Below are positions 10,301-21,039 of a DNA stretch of 64,000 bases, piece by piece. Each line of letters begins with the position of its first letter. Positions within the stretch are counted from its first letter, which is position 1. The notes below the pieces were generated by a model that had not been told where the DNA came from, did no database searches, and saw only the letters and a program-made list of their open reading frames with translations. Origin of the DNA: Caprella mutica (taxonomy: Eukaryota; Arthropoda; Malacostraca; Amphipoda; Caprellidae); NCBI GenBank assembly GCA_947561585.1, contig CANNZV010000851.1, positions 186,001 to 250,000 of the forward strand. Direction: 5' to 3'. The translations under genes were made by a program, and so were the position numbers.

Positions 10301-12740
10301 TATATTGCAGGATTCTAAAAGGAAACAATATAATATTATTTATCCTCATAACTTTTCTTTGTTTGAAATGGTCTGTTATATAAGAATATAGTATCAGAAT
10401 TTTCTTCCCAGGAGAATATCTATATTATTGAACATATTGCACGAATATCTTCATTTATTGTCATAATTTAATAAATAAACGAAATAAATAAGAAAATAGT
10501 TTTTTCTAAGAAGTAAATGTTTTTCAATTCGAACTATAAAAATGGTCAGATAAAACTAAAATTATACTATTTAGAAAAACATTCACGGTTTACCACATAG
10601 TTATGGTAAATGTTCGTTATTTAAAAGAATTACATCAGTTGCAGTTTATTCATTTCACTAACTTCTGTCCCCTCCATTCCTTCACTTTCGTTAATCATTT
10701 AGTGAAAACTTTAGAAATTCTGTGAAATATAATTTTCATTAAATTGTAAAATAAAAAAAAGGAAACAAAAGTTGTTCAAATTACTTGAAATTCTTACATT
10801 TATGCAGTAGAAAATTTTATTCGAAGGCATGTGATATTCTGGTTTTGTAATTAGTTAGTATATATTCCACCTTCGTTTCAGTAAATAAACTAGAATTTTA
10901 AATTAGAATAATTGAACAAGTAATTGCTTTACAAAATTCTCACCAAACTAAATTTCGATTTGAAAATATTAATATTTACTCACAGAGGGAGAATACATTT
11001 ATATATTCTATCTGTAATTCAACAAGTGTGGAGAATATATGGACATTTCTTGAGAATGAATGGATGATGGATAACACCTTCATATTGTAAAAAATTAGTA
11101 GAATTTTGTGGAAGAAGATGTATTGAAGTGATATAGCAAAGAATATTATTCACAAAGCATTAAGTTAATGGCCAATATACCAGAATATTTCGAAGTTCAT
11201 GATGGCTACCTTTAACATTTTGATCAGAGCTAAATTTATTGTTTAGTTGAAATATTGAACTATTGAAAGAATATTTGACCAAATGTATTGAATTTTCATA
11301 CGAATCAATGTGAGCTCTATATGAAAATACGTGCAAAATTTCAATAATGTGAGTTCTGTACTTTTTATAAAATTAAAGATTCAGATAACTGGTTCCTGCT
11401 TACCCTTAAATTTTCGCCACTATTTAGCTAAAGGATATTTACCTACAACACTTCTTGATTTTGTTTAAAGGTAAACCAAACGCAAGAATCTTTGTCTCAC
11501 AAATGCAGAATAAAAACTTCCTCTTTTCAGACTTCTTCCACTTGCTCAAATACAGAGCAGGAAAATCATATCAGCTTCTCTTCACAAGCTCTGTTCTGTT
11601 GAATGCTGAAAAATAAATAAAACAAAGGAAATCCTCCCAGAACTAAGTTTGAGATCTGAATGTAATATATTTCATAATAGTAAGGAATTTTATCTCACAA
11701 TTCTTAAATTAAATATTTGCTTTGTTTTTCATATAAGAATATCATTGATATATTCATTAATTATTAACCAAACTTTTATTGTAATCAGAAACCAAATGTA
11801 TCTTAATTCATCACAAGTATATTAATCTGATAGAAAATGTATGCATACATAATTGCTGTAGATTACTCTCGTTAAAAAATTTGGATGAAATTCAATATTA
11901 TCATATTTAAGAAAGATTGTTTGTAGGATAGTATAATGATATTGCGTGTTATTGAAAAACATATCACCAAATAGCCTAAAGACTTTTTCACCAAAATAAA
12001 TGATAAAATATGTATTACAATAACACGATCCAGTTTATTATGTTTGAGCCGATTGAATATAAAAAAATGATTATATTTTTTCAATATCATATACCGAAAA
12101 TATTTTGAAAAAGAAATACCAATTAAGTGTAGCCACTAGTCATACCATCACATTCCATCCAACATATATAACGATATATGTGGATTTTGTGTCGCGACAT
12201 TGCGTTCAATAAGACCCTCTTATTGCCGTATTAAATCTTTCATTTTATGCTGACTGCCTGTAATACGAATATAACGACTGATCCTAGAGATAATAGTCAC
12301 TATGAATGCAGTATTATTTTAATGCATAGGTTATTACAGTAGTAAATGAAGCATACTTTATGCATGATATATGACATATAATTACACGATGAAACCCACA
12401 GTGTATATTTATAACGTAATTGTTTTTAAAAAACAGGATAATCTTAAAGACTTGCTTCAAAAATAAGTTGTCATTAAATAGTCATAATTGATGATTTGCA
12501 CATTTGGTTTGCTAGTACAGGTGATGGCTACATTATCTGTATAAGAAACTAGTCATTATCTAGAAATAAGTTTTAAAGTTTATTAATATTTTATTAATCG
12601 CCAGTGATGGTGGCAGACAGTTCTTTCTGAATAAAGATGGCAGAACCACCATTAGGGTAGACAAACTCTACAAAACATTAATTAAGTAAGCTCAAAAAAA
12701 AAAATTAATTGATATTTTCAAAATAAATCTATACTTTTTC
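7301..12740. other. AT-rich sequence, no gene seen
   Basis: More than 5 kb with only short chance frames. Slightly GC-richer patches occur at 7565-7630 and 7880-8020; the second has a donor-like GGTGAGTT on the minus strand, but the adjacent frames are closed by stops. No repeats with clear periodicity were seen. Confidence 0.5.
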
Positions 12741-13538
12741 AAACCACCTGTAATGGTCATCTCAGGGTTTAACGATTCTACATATGGGTGGGCGGCCGTT
12801 TTAGGGGGGTATTTCCAACTTTTTTGAAATTTAACTTTCCTTAGTTGAAAAAAGTTGTGATTCTACATAACATTAATGCTGATTAATAACAAAATGTTAT
12901 TGACAACGTTATTGAAGTGCCTCAAGGACCCTGAAAATGAGATATGGGCGAAAATAGCAATTTTTGGAATGAAAATATAATTTAATAGATATTGAGAAAA
13001 TTAGGTCATTATGCTGATTGATATTTAGTTAAATCAATATCTTTTGAAGATCTCCATATAAAAATGTCTCTACATTTGGAATTTCTTGAGGTGCCTCAGA
13101 GAGGACAAAAATTTTAAATCACTAAATTTTGGAATTTTTATTCTAATAATGAAAATTCGGTAGTAAAAAACATAATTATCATTATGCCTAGACAGCCTAG
13201 TGATAGAATAATAAAGATGAGACTATTCTTCATTTCAAAATAAAATTTACTTCGTCAAACAAATTTTTCAGGTGCCTCAGCAATATAGTGCAAATCTAAC
13301 TAGAAAGTTGTAAAAGGCAGTGAATCAATTTTTTCATATTATAAATTCAATTATAGATTTCATTTCAATACAAAACAAAAACAAGTATAATATCCACTTA
13401 TTACGAACAAAATTTAATAGGAAAAACACTTGTGATAAACAAATTTCAATACAAAAAGAATGTATTACAACATTTAGAAAATCATGAAAAACTATATAAT
13501 TTTGGCATCATATTGTTATTCCGTTTCGAAACTTTTAA

Positions 13539-13943
13539 CTAGATCAAATATGCCTCCTTGAATGTTTCGTCCACTATATTGAGAAAGTGTAAAGTTTCAT
13601 TAACTTTTTGGGCTCCATAAATTGCAGTTTTCATTTTGAACCACATTGGAGCATACCAATTCATAATATAATGCGTTAAATTCTTGAATTATCTAGACGG
13701 GTTGATTTTTGCATCATAGAACCGAAGAATTCGATTTCCTGTTCTGAGACATCTTCCATGATTCATCTTCCCCAGTTGCCTTTCAGCTATATCAAGACTT
13801 ACAGAGCCATCACTAATAGATGTTTTTATCTCATACAAATATTTGAGATCGTAAGTAACATCTCCTATTTCTGTAACTTTGGCATTAAAATTAACAATAG
13901 GCAAACTTTCGCAGCCATGTAAATTTTTTCCAATCTGTCCCAT
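13539..13943 (-). pseudogene. Remnant of an uncharacterised transposon-associated protein
   Basis: A single frame runs from ATG at 13943 to TAG at 13539, broken by one in-frame TAA at 13689-13691. Visible motifs: KYLYEIKTSISDG, then GKMNHGRCLRTGNRILRFY, then, after the stop, YIMNWYAPMWFKMKTA. From memory, the pattern (W/R)-L-x-T-x-N-R-I-L-R-x-Y followed by Y-A-P-M-W-F-x-x-K marks a family of uncharacterised proteins found in many copies in insects and cnidarians and thought to be of transposon origin. The piece covers only the C-terminal part; the upstream region is replaced by the minisatellite. Function unknown. The family call rests on recollection, not a search. Confidence 0.45.
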
Positions 13944-13984
13944 GAATCCTTTTTGGCCACTTATTTCTTGTCAATTAATTCAAT

Positions 13985-14575
13985 TAAGTGGCGAAGTGGC
14001 AACTCATTTCCATGTAGCTAGTCCCCATAAATAGCAACTTTTTCCATGTAGCTGGCACACAGCAAGTGGCAACTCATTGCCATGTAGCTGGCACACAACA
14101 AGTGGCAACTCATTGCCATGTAGCTGGCACACAACAAGTGACAACTCATTTCCATGTAGCTTGCACACAACAAGTAGCAACTCATTTCAATGTAGCTGGC
14201 ACACAGCAAGAGGCAACTCATTTCCATGTAGCTGGCACACAACAAGTGGCAACTTATTTCCATGTAGCTGGCACACAACAAGTGGCAACTTATTTCCATG
14301 CAGCTGGCACACAACAAGTAGCAACTCATTTCCATGTAGCTGGCGCACAACAAATGGCAACTCATTTCCATGTAGTTGGCACACAGCAAGTGGCAACTCA
14401 TTTCCATGTAGTTGGCACACAGCAAGTGGCAACTCATTTCCATGTAGTTGGCACACAGCAAGTGGCAACTCATTTCCATGTAGTTGGCACACAGCAAGTG
14501 GCAACTCATTTCCATGATGTTGGCACACAGCAAGTGGCAAATCATTTCCATGTAGCTGTCACACAAATTTATTGC
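13985..14575. repeat. 36-bp minisatellite, about 16 units
   Basis: Unit close to GTGGCAACTCATTTCCATGT followed by AGCTGGCACACAGCAA. The period is a multiple of three and the unit has no stop in several frames, which explains the long open frames on both strands here (for example 14018-14590 minus, with repeated YMEMSCHLLCAN). These frames are by-products of the repeat and are not offered as genes. Units at 14370-14500 are nearly identical; the first unit at the left edge is divergent. Confidence 0.92.
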
Positions 14576-14910
14576 AACATGTTTGAGCAATAAAGTACAT
14601 TTTTATTATAGAGTTGAGGCACCTATTATCTCAGGCTTAGAAACTATTTGTAACAACCTTATTGTTCCTAAAGGTCTTCTTGATAAATATTTCAATAGGG
14701 GTTATTCAGATTATTCATAAATTAAAATTAATATAAAATGTTTAATACTGTAACTTTAGAGGTACACTGAGGCACCTCAAAAATTTCGATTATTGCGATG
14801 AAATTTGTAGTATCGTATTATTATGGCTTTTCAACTTTTAATCACTAGCCAATATCAAAATTAAAAAAAAAAAAAATTCGGTATCATTTAATTAAAAAGG
14901 TGCTTCCTAA

Positions 14911-15870
14911 CATCATACCATGAATATTTTATTATTTACTTCCTCGTTCAACGATAAATTGAAATAATGAATGGATAATCTGGGTTGCATAGAAATTAAT
15001 GTTTTTCGTCATAAACATGTACAAAATATCACAGGAAAATTTTATACATTAAATATCCAAATTATAAAAATATATATTAATAAAATTAATCTATATCGTT
15101 TGTTGAATCACGAAGAAATAAATCGATATAGAAGAAAACAGTAAAATACCCATCTGGGGCGAAATACTACATCTCTGCATTGTATATTTCAAATAGCTGA
15201 CGGTTAACACGTAGCACACATTCAGTTGCAATAAGCAGTAGTTCCAACAATTATAAACACGTTTAAACGAGTTGTCCGAACCATCCCATTGTCCGAATGC
15301 TCCTGGTTCTCCCCTAAAAACCAATTATCGGAGGTTCTTTAATTCATTACTGTTGATTAATCGTATTTTAATTGTATTATTAATTTTACATTATAATTTA
15401 TTTACATAATTATAATTATTTCATTTTTCTTGGATATGAATGTTATATCAATATTATTATGCGACCAGGAGTAATGAAGCAAATTTCAAACAAAAATATT
15501 CTTCAATATAATTATCTGAAATGGTAAAGGCCTGAGATCTTTGAATTCAAATTGCAAAGAATATATTTCCTCAATTATTAATCCTAAGAATTTTAATTAT
15601 ATAGTAAATCTATTTAGAAGAATAAAATGATAGAGACTCTATATAGAAGACACTTAAATTGACTTCCAATTTCAAATAATCATGAAACATGCTAATAATT
15701 ACTTTTGGATTTTTGTATTAAAATTATGTTTGTACTTTTCATCCGAAGTTATTAGGCATTACAAAATTAAATAATAGTTATTTTTACGAATGAACTTTTT
15801 TTCTCTCCAATCCCGCCCAGTCTGAACAAGTACATATTTTATCTTTCACATTTCAACTTTTGTTTATTAA
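14911..15870. other. AT-rich sequence, no gene seen
   Basis: No supported gene. A slightly GC-richer patch at 15150-15325 carries a 77-codon minus-strand frame without recognisable domains. Confidence 0.5.
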
Positions 15871-16407
15871 ACATATATAGAAAAAAAAGAATAACACTAA
15901 ATAGGGGGTGTTAAGAGATTTGATAGTTTTATCAAATATACAGATAAGTTTTAATAGGGATAACTAAGTTAGGATTTTGGACAATCAGGGTAGTGGCAGT
16001 AAATTCCGGTATGACGAGGGCTGTGGTGATCCGAGGAAACAACAAAGAGGAACAGAGTCCATCCTACGAATGAGCAGCCACACATCCGGAACATTTGCAT
16101 ATCTGCCAAAAATCAATCAAGACATATACAAAGATTTCAGAAAAAACAAATTGAAATAAAATAAAAGACAAATTAAGACAAATTTTAACCACAGTAAATT
16201 CAATTTACCTATTATAGCCAAAAACTTGCTCGATACGATGAACCAAGGCGAGGAAGATAGTTCTAAGGTGTATCTCCTATACAGGGTCTAAGAATATGAA
16301 GAAGGTTGGAATTACTGACAAATTAAGTTATGTAAGGAAATTGCAAGTTAACTGACTTATAGTTTAGTTTCATTAATAAGACATGAGTCAACAATCTAAA
16401 GTTAAAT

Positions 16408-16576
16408 TTTAAGTAAAGGATTTTAATAAGTTTAAAGTAAAGGATTTTAATAAGTTAAAAGTAAAGGATTTTCATAAGTTTAAAGTAAAGGATTTTAATA
16501 AGTTTAAAGTAAAGGATTTTAATAAGTTTAAAGTAAAAGATTTTAATAAGTTTAAAGTAAAGGATTTTAATATCTC
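16408..16576. repeat. 24-bp tandem repeat in left LTR, 7 units
   Basis: Unit AGTAAAGGATTTTAATAAGT plus TTAA. The other LTR has 9 units at 40682-40892. The number changed after the two LTRs were made identical at insertion. Confidence 0.9.
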
Positions 16577-16918
16577 CAATGAAATAAATTACTGAGGGTA
16601 AGGGATATTCTGGGGTTCATATTATATTCATAATACATCGAACAGCCCCCAAAGCACACATTGTCCCTAAACATTGTCACTCACTGCGTTATATGGCTGT
16701 TCTGGGAATTTGATCTGGTGTCGCCCATCCTTCGGCACGTCTCATTAGTCCAGTTGGACCCCGGGGTAGTATTTACTCCAGCATTGTAAGGTTACTTTTG
16801 GACAACAAATAGATCCAGTGAATTGGAATGGTTACTGTTAGTTGAAGGTGATGACAGAGCAGCTAGAAGGAACGTCTGTCTGCTGTCGCTGTTGGAAGTG
16901 ATCTGCCTTACGGCGGTT

Positions 16919-17500
16919 CCCGGGCAAGAAGGTTTTATTCCTGGGATATTCCCTTAATATCTACAATATTCCCTCCTAATCTCCATTCTCAGTTTGATGA
17001 TTAGGGGATATTCCTGTAACAATAATATTGGATAGTATTCATGTTCTTATACGAGGGAATATTCCAGGAATAGTGGAGATTTACAGTATTCAGTCAGATA
17101 TCATCCTAGGATATTCAGGGAATATCATATTTCTAAAGTATTCCATACGAAACAAAATGGAATATTCTTGGAATACATATTTTTGATAGTATTCCATTCT
17201 GAATACCCCATAAATTTCCCAAGAATTATCAAGCTAGTTACGTATAATAGTATTCCCCAAAAATATAACGAAGGAATATCCCTGGAACATTTGGGATCTA
17301 CAATATTCTTAGTGAAACAATGACGGAATGTAACAGGAAGCGAATGAAAAATTTTACTTCCTAAGAAATACTTTTGAATATCCCTGGAACTATTTCAATA
17401 TTTTTGATAAGGAATATATCCCATTGGGTTTATATGAAGGAATGCTCCTGGAAGATGGGAAATTTAAAGTATGTATGTCAAACAACGAAGGAATGTCAAT
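16919..17500. repeat. Cassette 1 left GATATTCC repeats
   Basis: Degenerate repeats of GGGATATTCC / GGAATATTCC words beginning within 25 bp of the cassette terminus. Much less regular than the array at the right end, suggesting greater age or repeated rearrangement. Confidence 0.7.
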
Positions 17501-17648
17501 TGAATCGAACGATGATTTTTTTTTATTTCCTTAGAATTTGGATGTCTTCTTGGATCACTAAGAAACTTGGGTTTGTGAGATGAACTGTTGTAATTTGAAT
17601 TTCATATGTTCTTTTCTATTTTTTACCATCTACATAATTTTTAACGCT

Positions 17649-17712
17649 ACTTGTAGTTTTTGAGGATAGCGCAAGAGTTAAGCTCTTCGTCTATAAGGTG
17701 TTAGATTTTGGT
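17649..17712 (+). ncRNA. Possible tRNA-derived SINE head
   Basis: GAGGATAGCGCAAGAGTTAA resembles a pol III A box region, followed about 40 bp later by AGATTTTGGTGTTAGG in the place of a B box. The B box is poor. It looks like an eroded tRNA-related SINE rather than a tRNA gene; no clover-leaf is convincing. Confidence 0.3.
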
Positions 17713-19845
17713 GTTAGGTATGTGCTTCCATTTTCATCTTCCATTCATACAAAACTCCTTCTCGGAGCTTTTCTGCATCCATGAGCTTTGTCACCGACTT
17801 ATAATGTGACTTCTTCTATAAGTCAGTTTCCTTTCTGGCTGCTTCTTTCAGTCTCTTGTATTTCAAAACGTCAGCGTTGTGGCCTTTTGTTCTAAAGCAG
17901 ATACTAAACAACCAAGTAAATTAAAAATATCGCTCTAAATGAATAGAGCTTCGGATCAGTAAATTTAATGCTGGCTCCCTATTAGAAATTAGTAATACCT
18001 ACAAAAATATCTTATTTCGTTTGTATGAAATGCGAAACTTCTAAAAGTTGCGAATCAGGTAGCCAAAATATTTTTTATCCAATTTAGTTTTCGCCTTGCA
18101 GCACTGCAGTTCAGACGTTTTAGACGGGCTATAATAGATAGTAGTTAAATTATTAGTGTCAATTAAAGAAAAAAGAGGTTTGTATTGTGATTGTAAATGT
18201 TTAACGTATGTACACCATTGTTTCATATTTTATCAACAGCAGTTATCACTCGACAATTTTAAATTTTGGTTTAAAGTTAAGTATTGATATCTGGTGATAA
18301 CGGAATAAGACTAGGGTCAAGCATGTAAATTGCGGCACATTAATTAACTAACTGCGGCTTCTAGCAACTGACACATCATATATTCAAAACACACGTTAAA
18401 AACTTAGATTAATAAATTATAGCATCTACTGCGTTCCATTTGATAGCTATGCAACATATTAATGAAATTTTGGTTCAGAATTAAAATGCAATTAAAAATT
18501 GAAATGCTGCAATTTACCGTACTATTGTAGTTCGTAGGCCTATTTCTATTCATATATACTCAGATATACTTTAATTGTAAATGGGTGCACTAAGTTAATT
18601 TATATTACGAAATATTTATAAATATTTAGCTATAACCTAGGTTAAACTTTGTAAGTGAAATATAAAATTTCATAAAATTATTTCTTCAGTGACCTATCCT
18701 TAAACTGACTAGAGTTTAATAATAAAATTTTAAAAGTGCCAATAATGATTTTCAGTGTTAATAATGTTCATAGTAGCTTTTCTTTGTTCATGAGCCCTTT
18801 CTTGTTTTACTTTAATTTGATTTTTTTCACTTTTTTTGACCCATATGGTTTCTCAAAACATTTTTCCTTATCTAATTTTGTATTCCCTTTACTATCTACT
18901 TTTTCATCTTTTAAAATTTGAATTAATCACTTAGGATTTTATTTAATTTATGGATTAACTTATTGAATGCAGATTATTGATAGATGATAATTAATTATTT
19001 TATTTCTTTTTAGGTACCACTGTCACAGTTTCTGGCAATATGGTTTACTAAGAAGTTACAAATCTGGAGACATGTCCTCTTCATTTCGTTTTGTGAACTA
19101 TATAGTATGAAGTGCGTGCACTAAAACTATAGCTGCGCTGACACCACTAGATTCACTTCATTGTCGAGAATATGAAGGAATTTAAGAATAATGACAAAAT
19201 TAAGTTCTCGATTGAATAAATTTGCTCCAGGTTAAAGTAAAGAACCAAATGCAAAAGACTTTGCACTAGTTGTCACACAGGAAAGTAGCTCATAGCAAAT
19301 TACGCTACCACCAATCGATTGTAGTGGTCAATAATTTCGCAAAAAGAGACGAAAGCACTGTTGAGCGTTGATTGCATTAACAGATGGAAGAGGAAAATGA
19401 GAAGGTGATGGTAAATGAAACCTGTGAGCCTTTCTTGACTAAAAATTGAAAACTTTGCAATTGAAAAGTACAACCATAGCGGTATAGAATAAATAAGAAA
19501 TATCTAGTGAAAAATACTGAGAGCTTATAGAATATAGATAAAGTTTCTATAACATGTAAACAAGTTGCCCAGGAATTAGTTTGTGCTTGATTACATTATG
19601 TTCTTTCTAAATCATGTACTATTTAATATTTTAATAAAATGATTGACGTATGTTTAGTTTCTTTCATTTCATCCCAGTACAAAGGGGCAATTGTGGAAAT
19701 GCCTAGATGTAAGTAGTGTGTCCTGTAATTAAAGTGTTAATATTCGTAGATTTTTTATACAGTTATTTGTTCAACTTAAACTTCTTGGTGTATAGCTATG
19801 TGACAATTAAGTTATGCAGTCAAGTGAATAGTGATTCATGGCCAG
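17713..19845. other. Cassette 1 central region, no gene seen
   Basis: AT-rich, apparently single-copy. A strong acceptor-like TTTTATTTCTTTTTAG lies at about 19000-19015, followed by 36 open codons, but no matching donor or homology was seen. A short stretch at 19385-19430 resembles 25785-25835 in cassette 3. Confidence 0.45.
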
Positions 19846-19849
19846 TGAT

Positions 19850-20340
19850 CCCTCTTCTTTTGGAAGTCTTATTTCATTGGTACTTCTTCAATATTCCCTA
19901 TTTCTTTGGATGACTCATTCAAAAGATATCCCTTCAATATTCCCTCTTCCTTTAGATGTCTTATTCCATAGGTAATCCTTCAATATGCCCTTCTCATTTA
20001 GATGTCTTATTCCATAGGTATTCCTTCAATATTCCCTCTTACTTTAGATGTCTTATTCCATTGGTATTCCTTCAATATTCCCTCATCCTTTAGATGTCTT
20101 ATTCCTTCAATATTCCCTCTTGCTTTAGATGTCCTATTCCATATGTATTCCATCAATATTCCCTTCTCATTTAGATGTCTTAGTCCATAGGTATTCCTTC
20201 AATATTCCCTCTTACTTTAGATGTCTTATTCCATTGGTATTCCTTCATAATCCCCTCCATCTATGGATTACTCATTCCATTGGAATTCCTTCATTATTCC
20301 ATTGTGATTCATCTCTGTGATTCCGTAGATTTTCCCTTGT
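19850..20340. repeat. Cassette 1 right array, about 46-bp unit
   Basis: About ten units of CCTTCAATATTCCCTCTTAC followed by TTTAGATGTCTTATTCCATTGGTATT, with variants. Beyond it, GGAATATTCC words continue to the terminus. The period is not strict and some units are shortened. Confidence 0.85.
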
Positions 20341-20623
20341 GACTTATGGGATTATTCCATAAAAGTGTCAAAAAATTGCATTCCCTGAATATCGAAAAAT
20401 TATCATCATGGAATATTCCTTGGGAATATTCCGAGAATGTTTTGGGAATATCCATTTTTTGCGCGGGTTAGTTGTGGCCCAAGTAAGCGCAAAACGCGGA
20501 GTTAGAATGCCGGGATAAGTGATGCGCTTATTTGGGCTGTATTAATGAATAAATATGAAATGATAAAGTTTCATGAGAAGTAAAAATAAAAATAAGAACA
20601 CAAGTAGTGTATATTTTTATACA

Positions 20624-20636
20624 CTCGCCCCAAACG
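20624..20636 (-). promoter_or_regulatory. BEL polypurine tract
   Basis: On the minus strand GTTTGGGGCGAG sits directly before the 3' LTR start TGTATAAA. Purine-rich, in the position where plus-strand DNA synthesis is primed. Confidence 0.6.
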
Positions 20637-20895
20637 GGTTCAAATTGGACAAATTTTAACATACCATGAAAAAGTTTATAGGGAAACTAAACCCTTTCAG
20701 ATTGAAAAAATAAACAAAATAAGCAACTCAAAGGAACGTGCAAATAATGGGTACAAACCAAATTAACGGAACAAAAACAGAACTCAAAAAAGAAAACCTG
20801 CAACTCAACGAAGAAAGGAAAAACATATATATAATAAATTATTTACAATAGCTCTTTATATTTTAATTAAAAAGAGCTCTGGTTCTCTCTTTGCT

Positions 20896-21013
20896 TTACT
20901 GAAAAGCTTTACGTTTCTCAAGCAGTTTTGTAGGAGGAATAACGAGTTCAGAGACAACTTCATCTTCCTTGGCTCTAAGCAGGAGAATAATAGAAGAAGC
21001 ATGCCTCTTGATA
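20896..21013 (-). pseudogene. BEL pol, C-terminal end cut off by cassette 2
   Basis: When the 13658-bp cassette and one TA copy are removed, the pol frame continues here from the integrase segment without a stop for 38 codons and ends in TAA at 20896-20898. Basic residues at the junction fit the C-terminal end of BEL integrase. The rejoining in frame is strong proof that the cassette entered a formerly intact coding region. About 270 bp of 3' untranslated sequence separate the stop from the polypurine tract; I see no envelope-like gene. Confidence 0.85.
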
Positions 21014-21039
21014 CCCAGGCAGCAAAACAACGTCGGTAC

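Larger units (their letters stand above)
12740..14910. mobile_element. Putative old DNA transposon with inverted GGTGCCTCA motifs
   Basis: The word (A)GGTGCCTCA occurs three times in plus orientation on the left (near 12916, 13089, 13270) and in reverse complement on the right (TGAGGCACCT near 14615 and 14768). Between them lie a decayed protein fragment on the minus strand and a 36-bp minisatellite. Inverted subterminal motifs around a coding remnant suggest a transposon. Exact ends and a target duplication were not found, so the limits given are approximate. Confidence 0.45.
16919..20467. mobile_element. CCC...GGG cassette 1, inserted in the left LTR
   Basis: Exact limits come from the other LTR, which has the empty site GCGGTTAGTTG at 41231-41241. 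Here the site reads GCGGTT, 3549 bp, then TTAGTTG: a TT duplication (16917-16918, 20468-20469). The cassette starts CCCGGGCAAGAAGG and ends CCATTTTTTGCGCGGG, imperfect inverted termini (8 of 10). The left 600 bp and right 600 bp are GATATTCC-type repeats, the middle is unique AT-rich DNA. No transposase frame was found. The 2-bp duplication and terminus match cassettes at 21014 and 24185. Confidence 0.88.
15876..20623 (-). repeat. BEL left LTR (3' LTR), split by a 3549-bp cassette
   Basis: The LTR lies at 15876-16918 and 20468-20623, matching 40146-41390 along its length. Read on the minus strand it begins TGTATAAAAATATACAC. Without the cassette it is 1197 bp, 48 bp shorter than its partner, which equals two units of its internal 24-bp tandem repeat (7 units here, 9 there). 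Confidence 0.92.

Noticed and set aside
13985..14575. CRISPR-like regular repeats
   Set aside because: Units are contiguous with no unique spacers, in animal-type DNA. The same holds for the 24-, 32-, 44-, 61- and 17-bp arrays.
14018..14593. Long open frames on both strands, up to 190 codons
   Set aside because: They arise from a 36-bp repeat whose period is a multiple of three. The minus frame is also not the frame of the adjacent protein remnant.
15977..16159. 60-codon frame present in both LTRs (also 40247-40429)
   Set aside because: Antisense to the retrotransposon and explained by LTR identity; no motif.
20624..20895. Envelope-like gene after pol
   Set aside because: Only about 270 bp between the pol stop and the polypurine tract, with no open frame of note.
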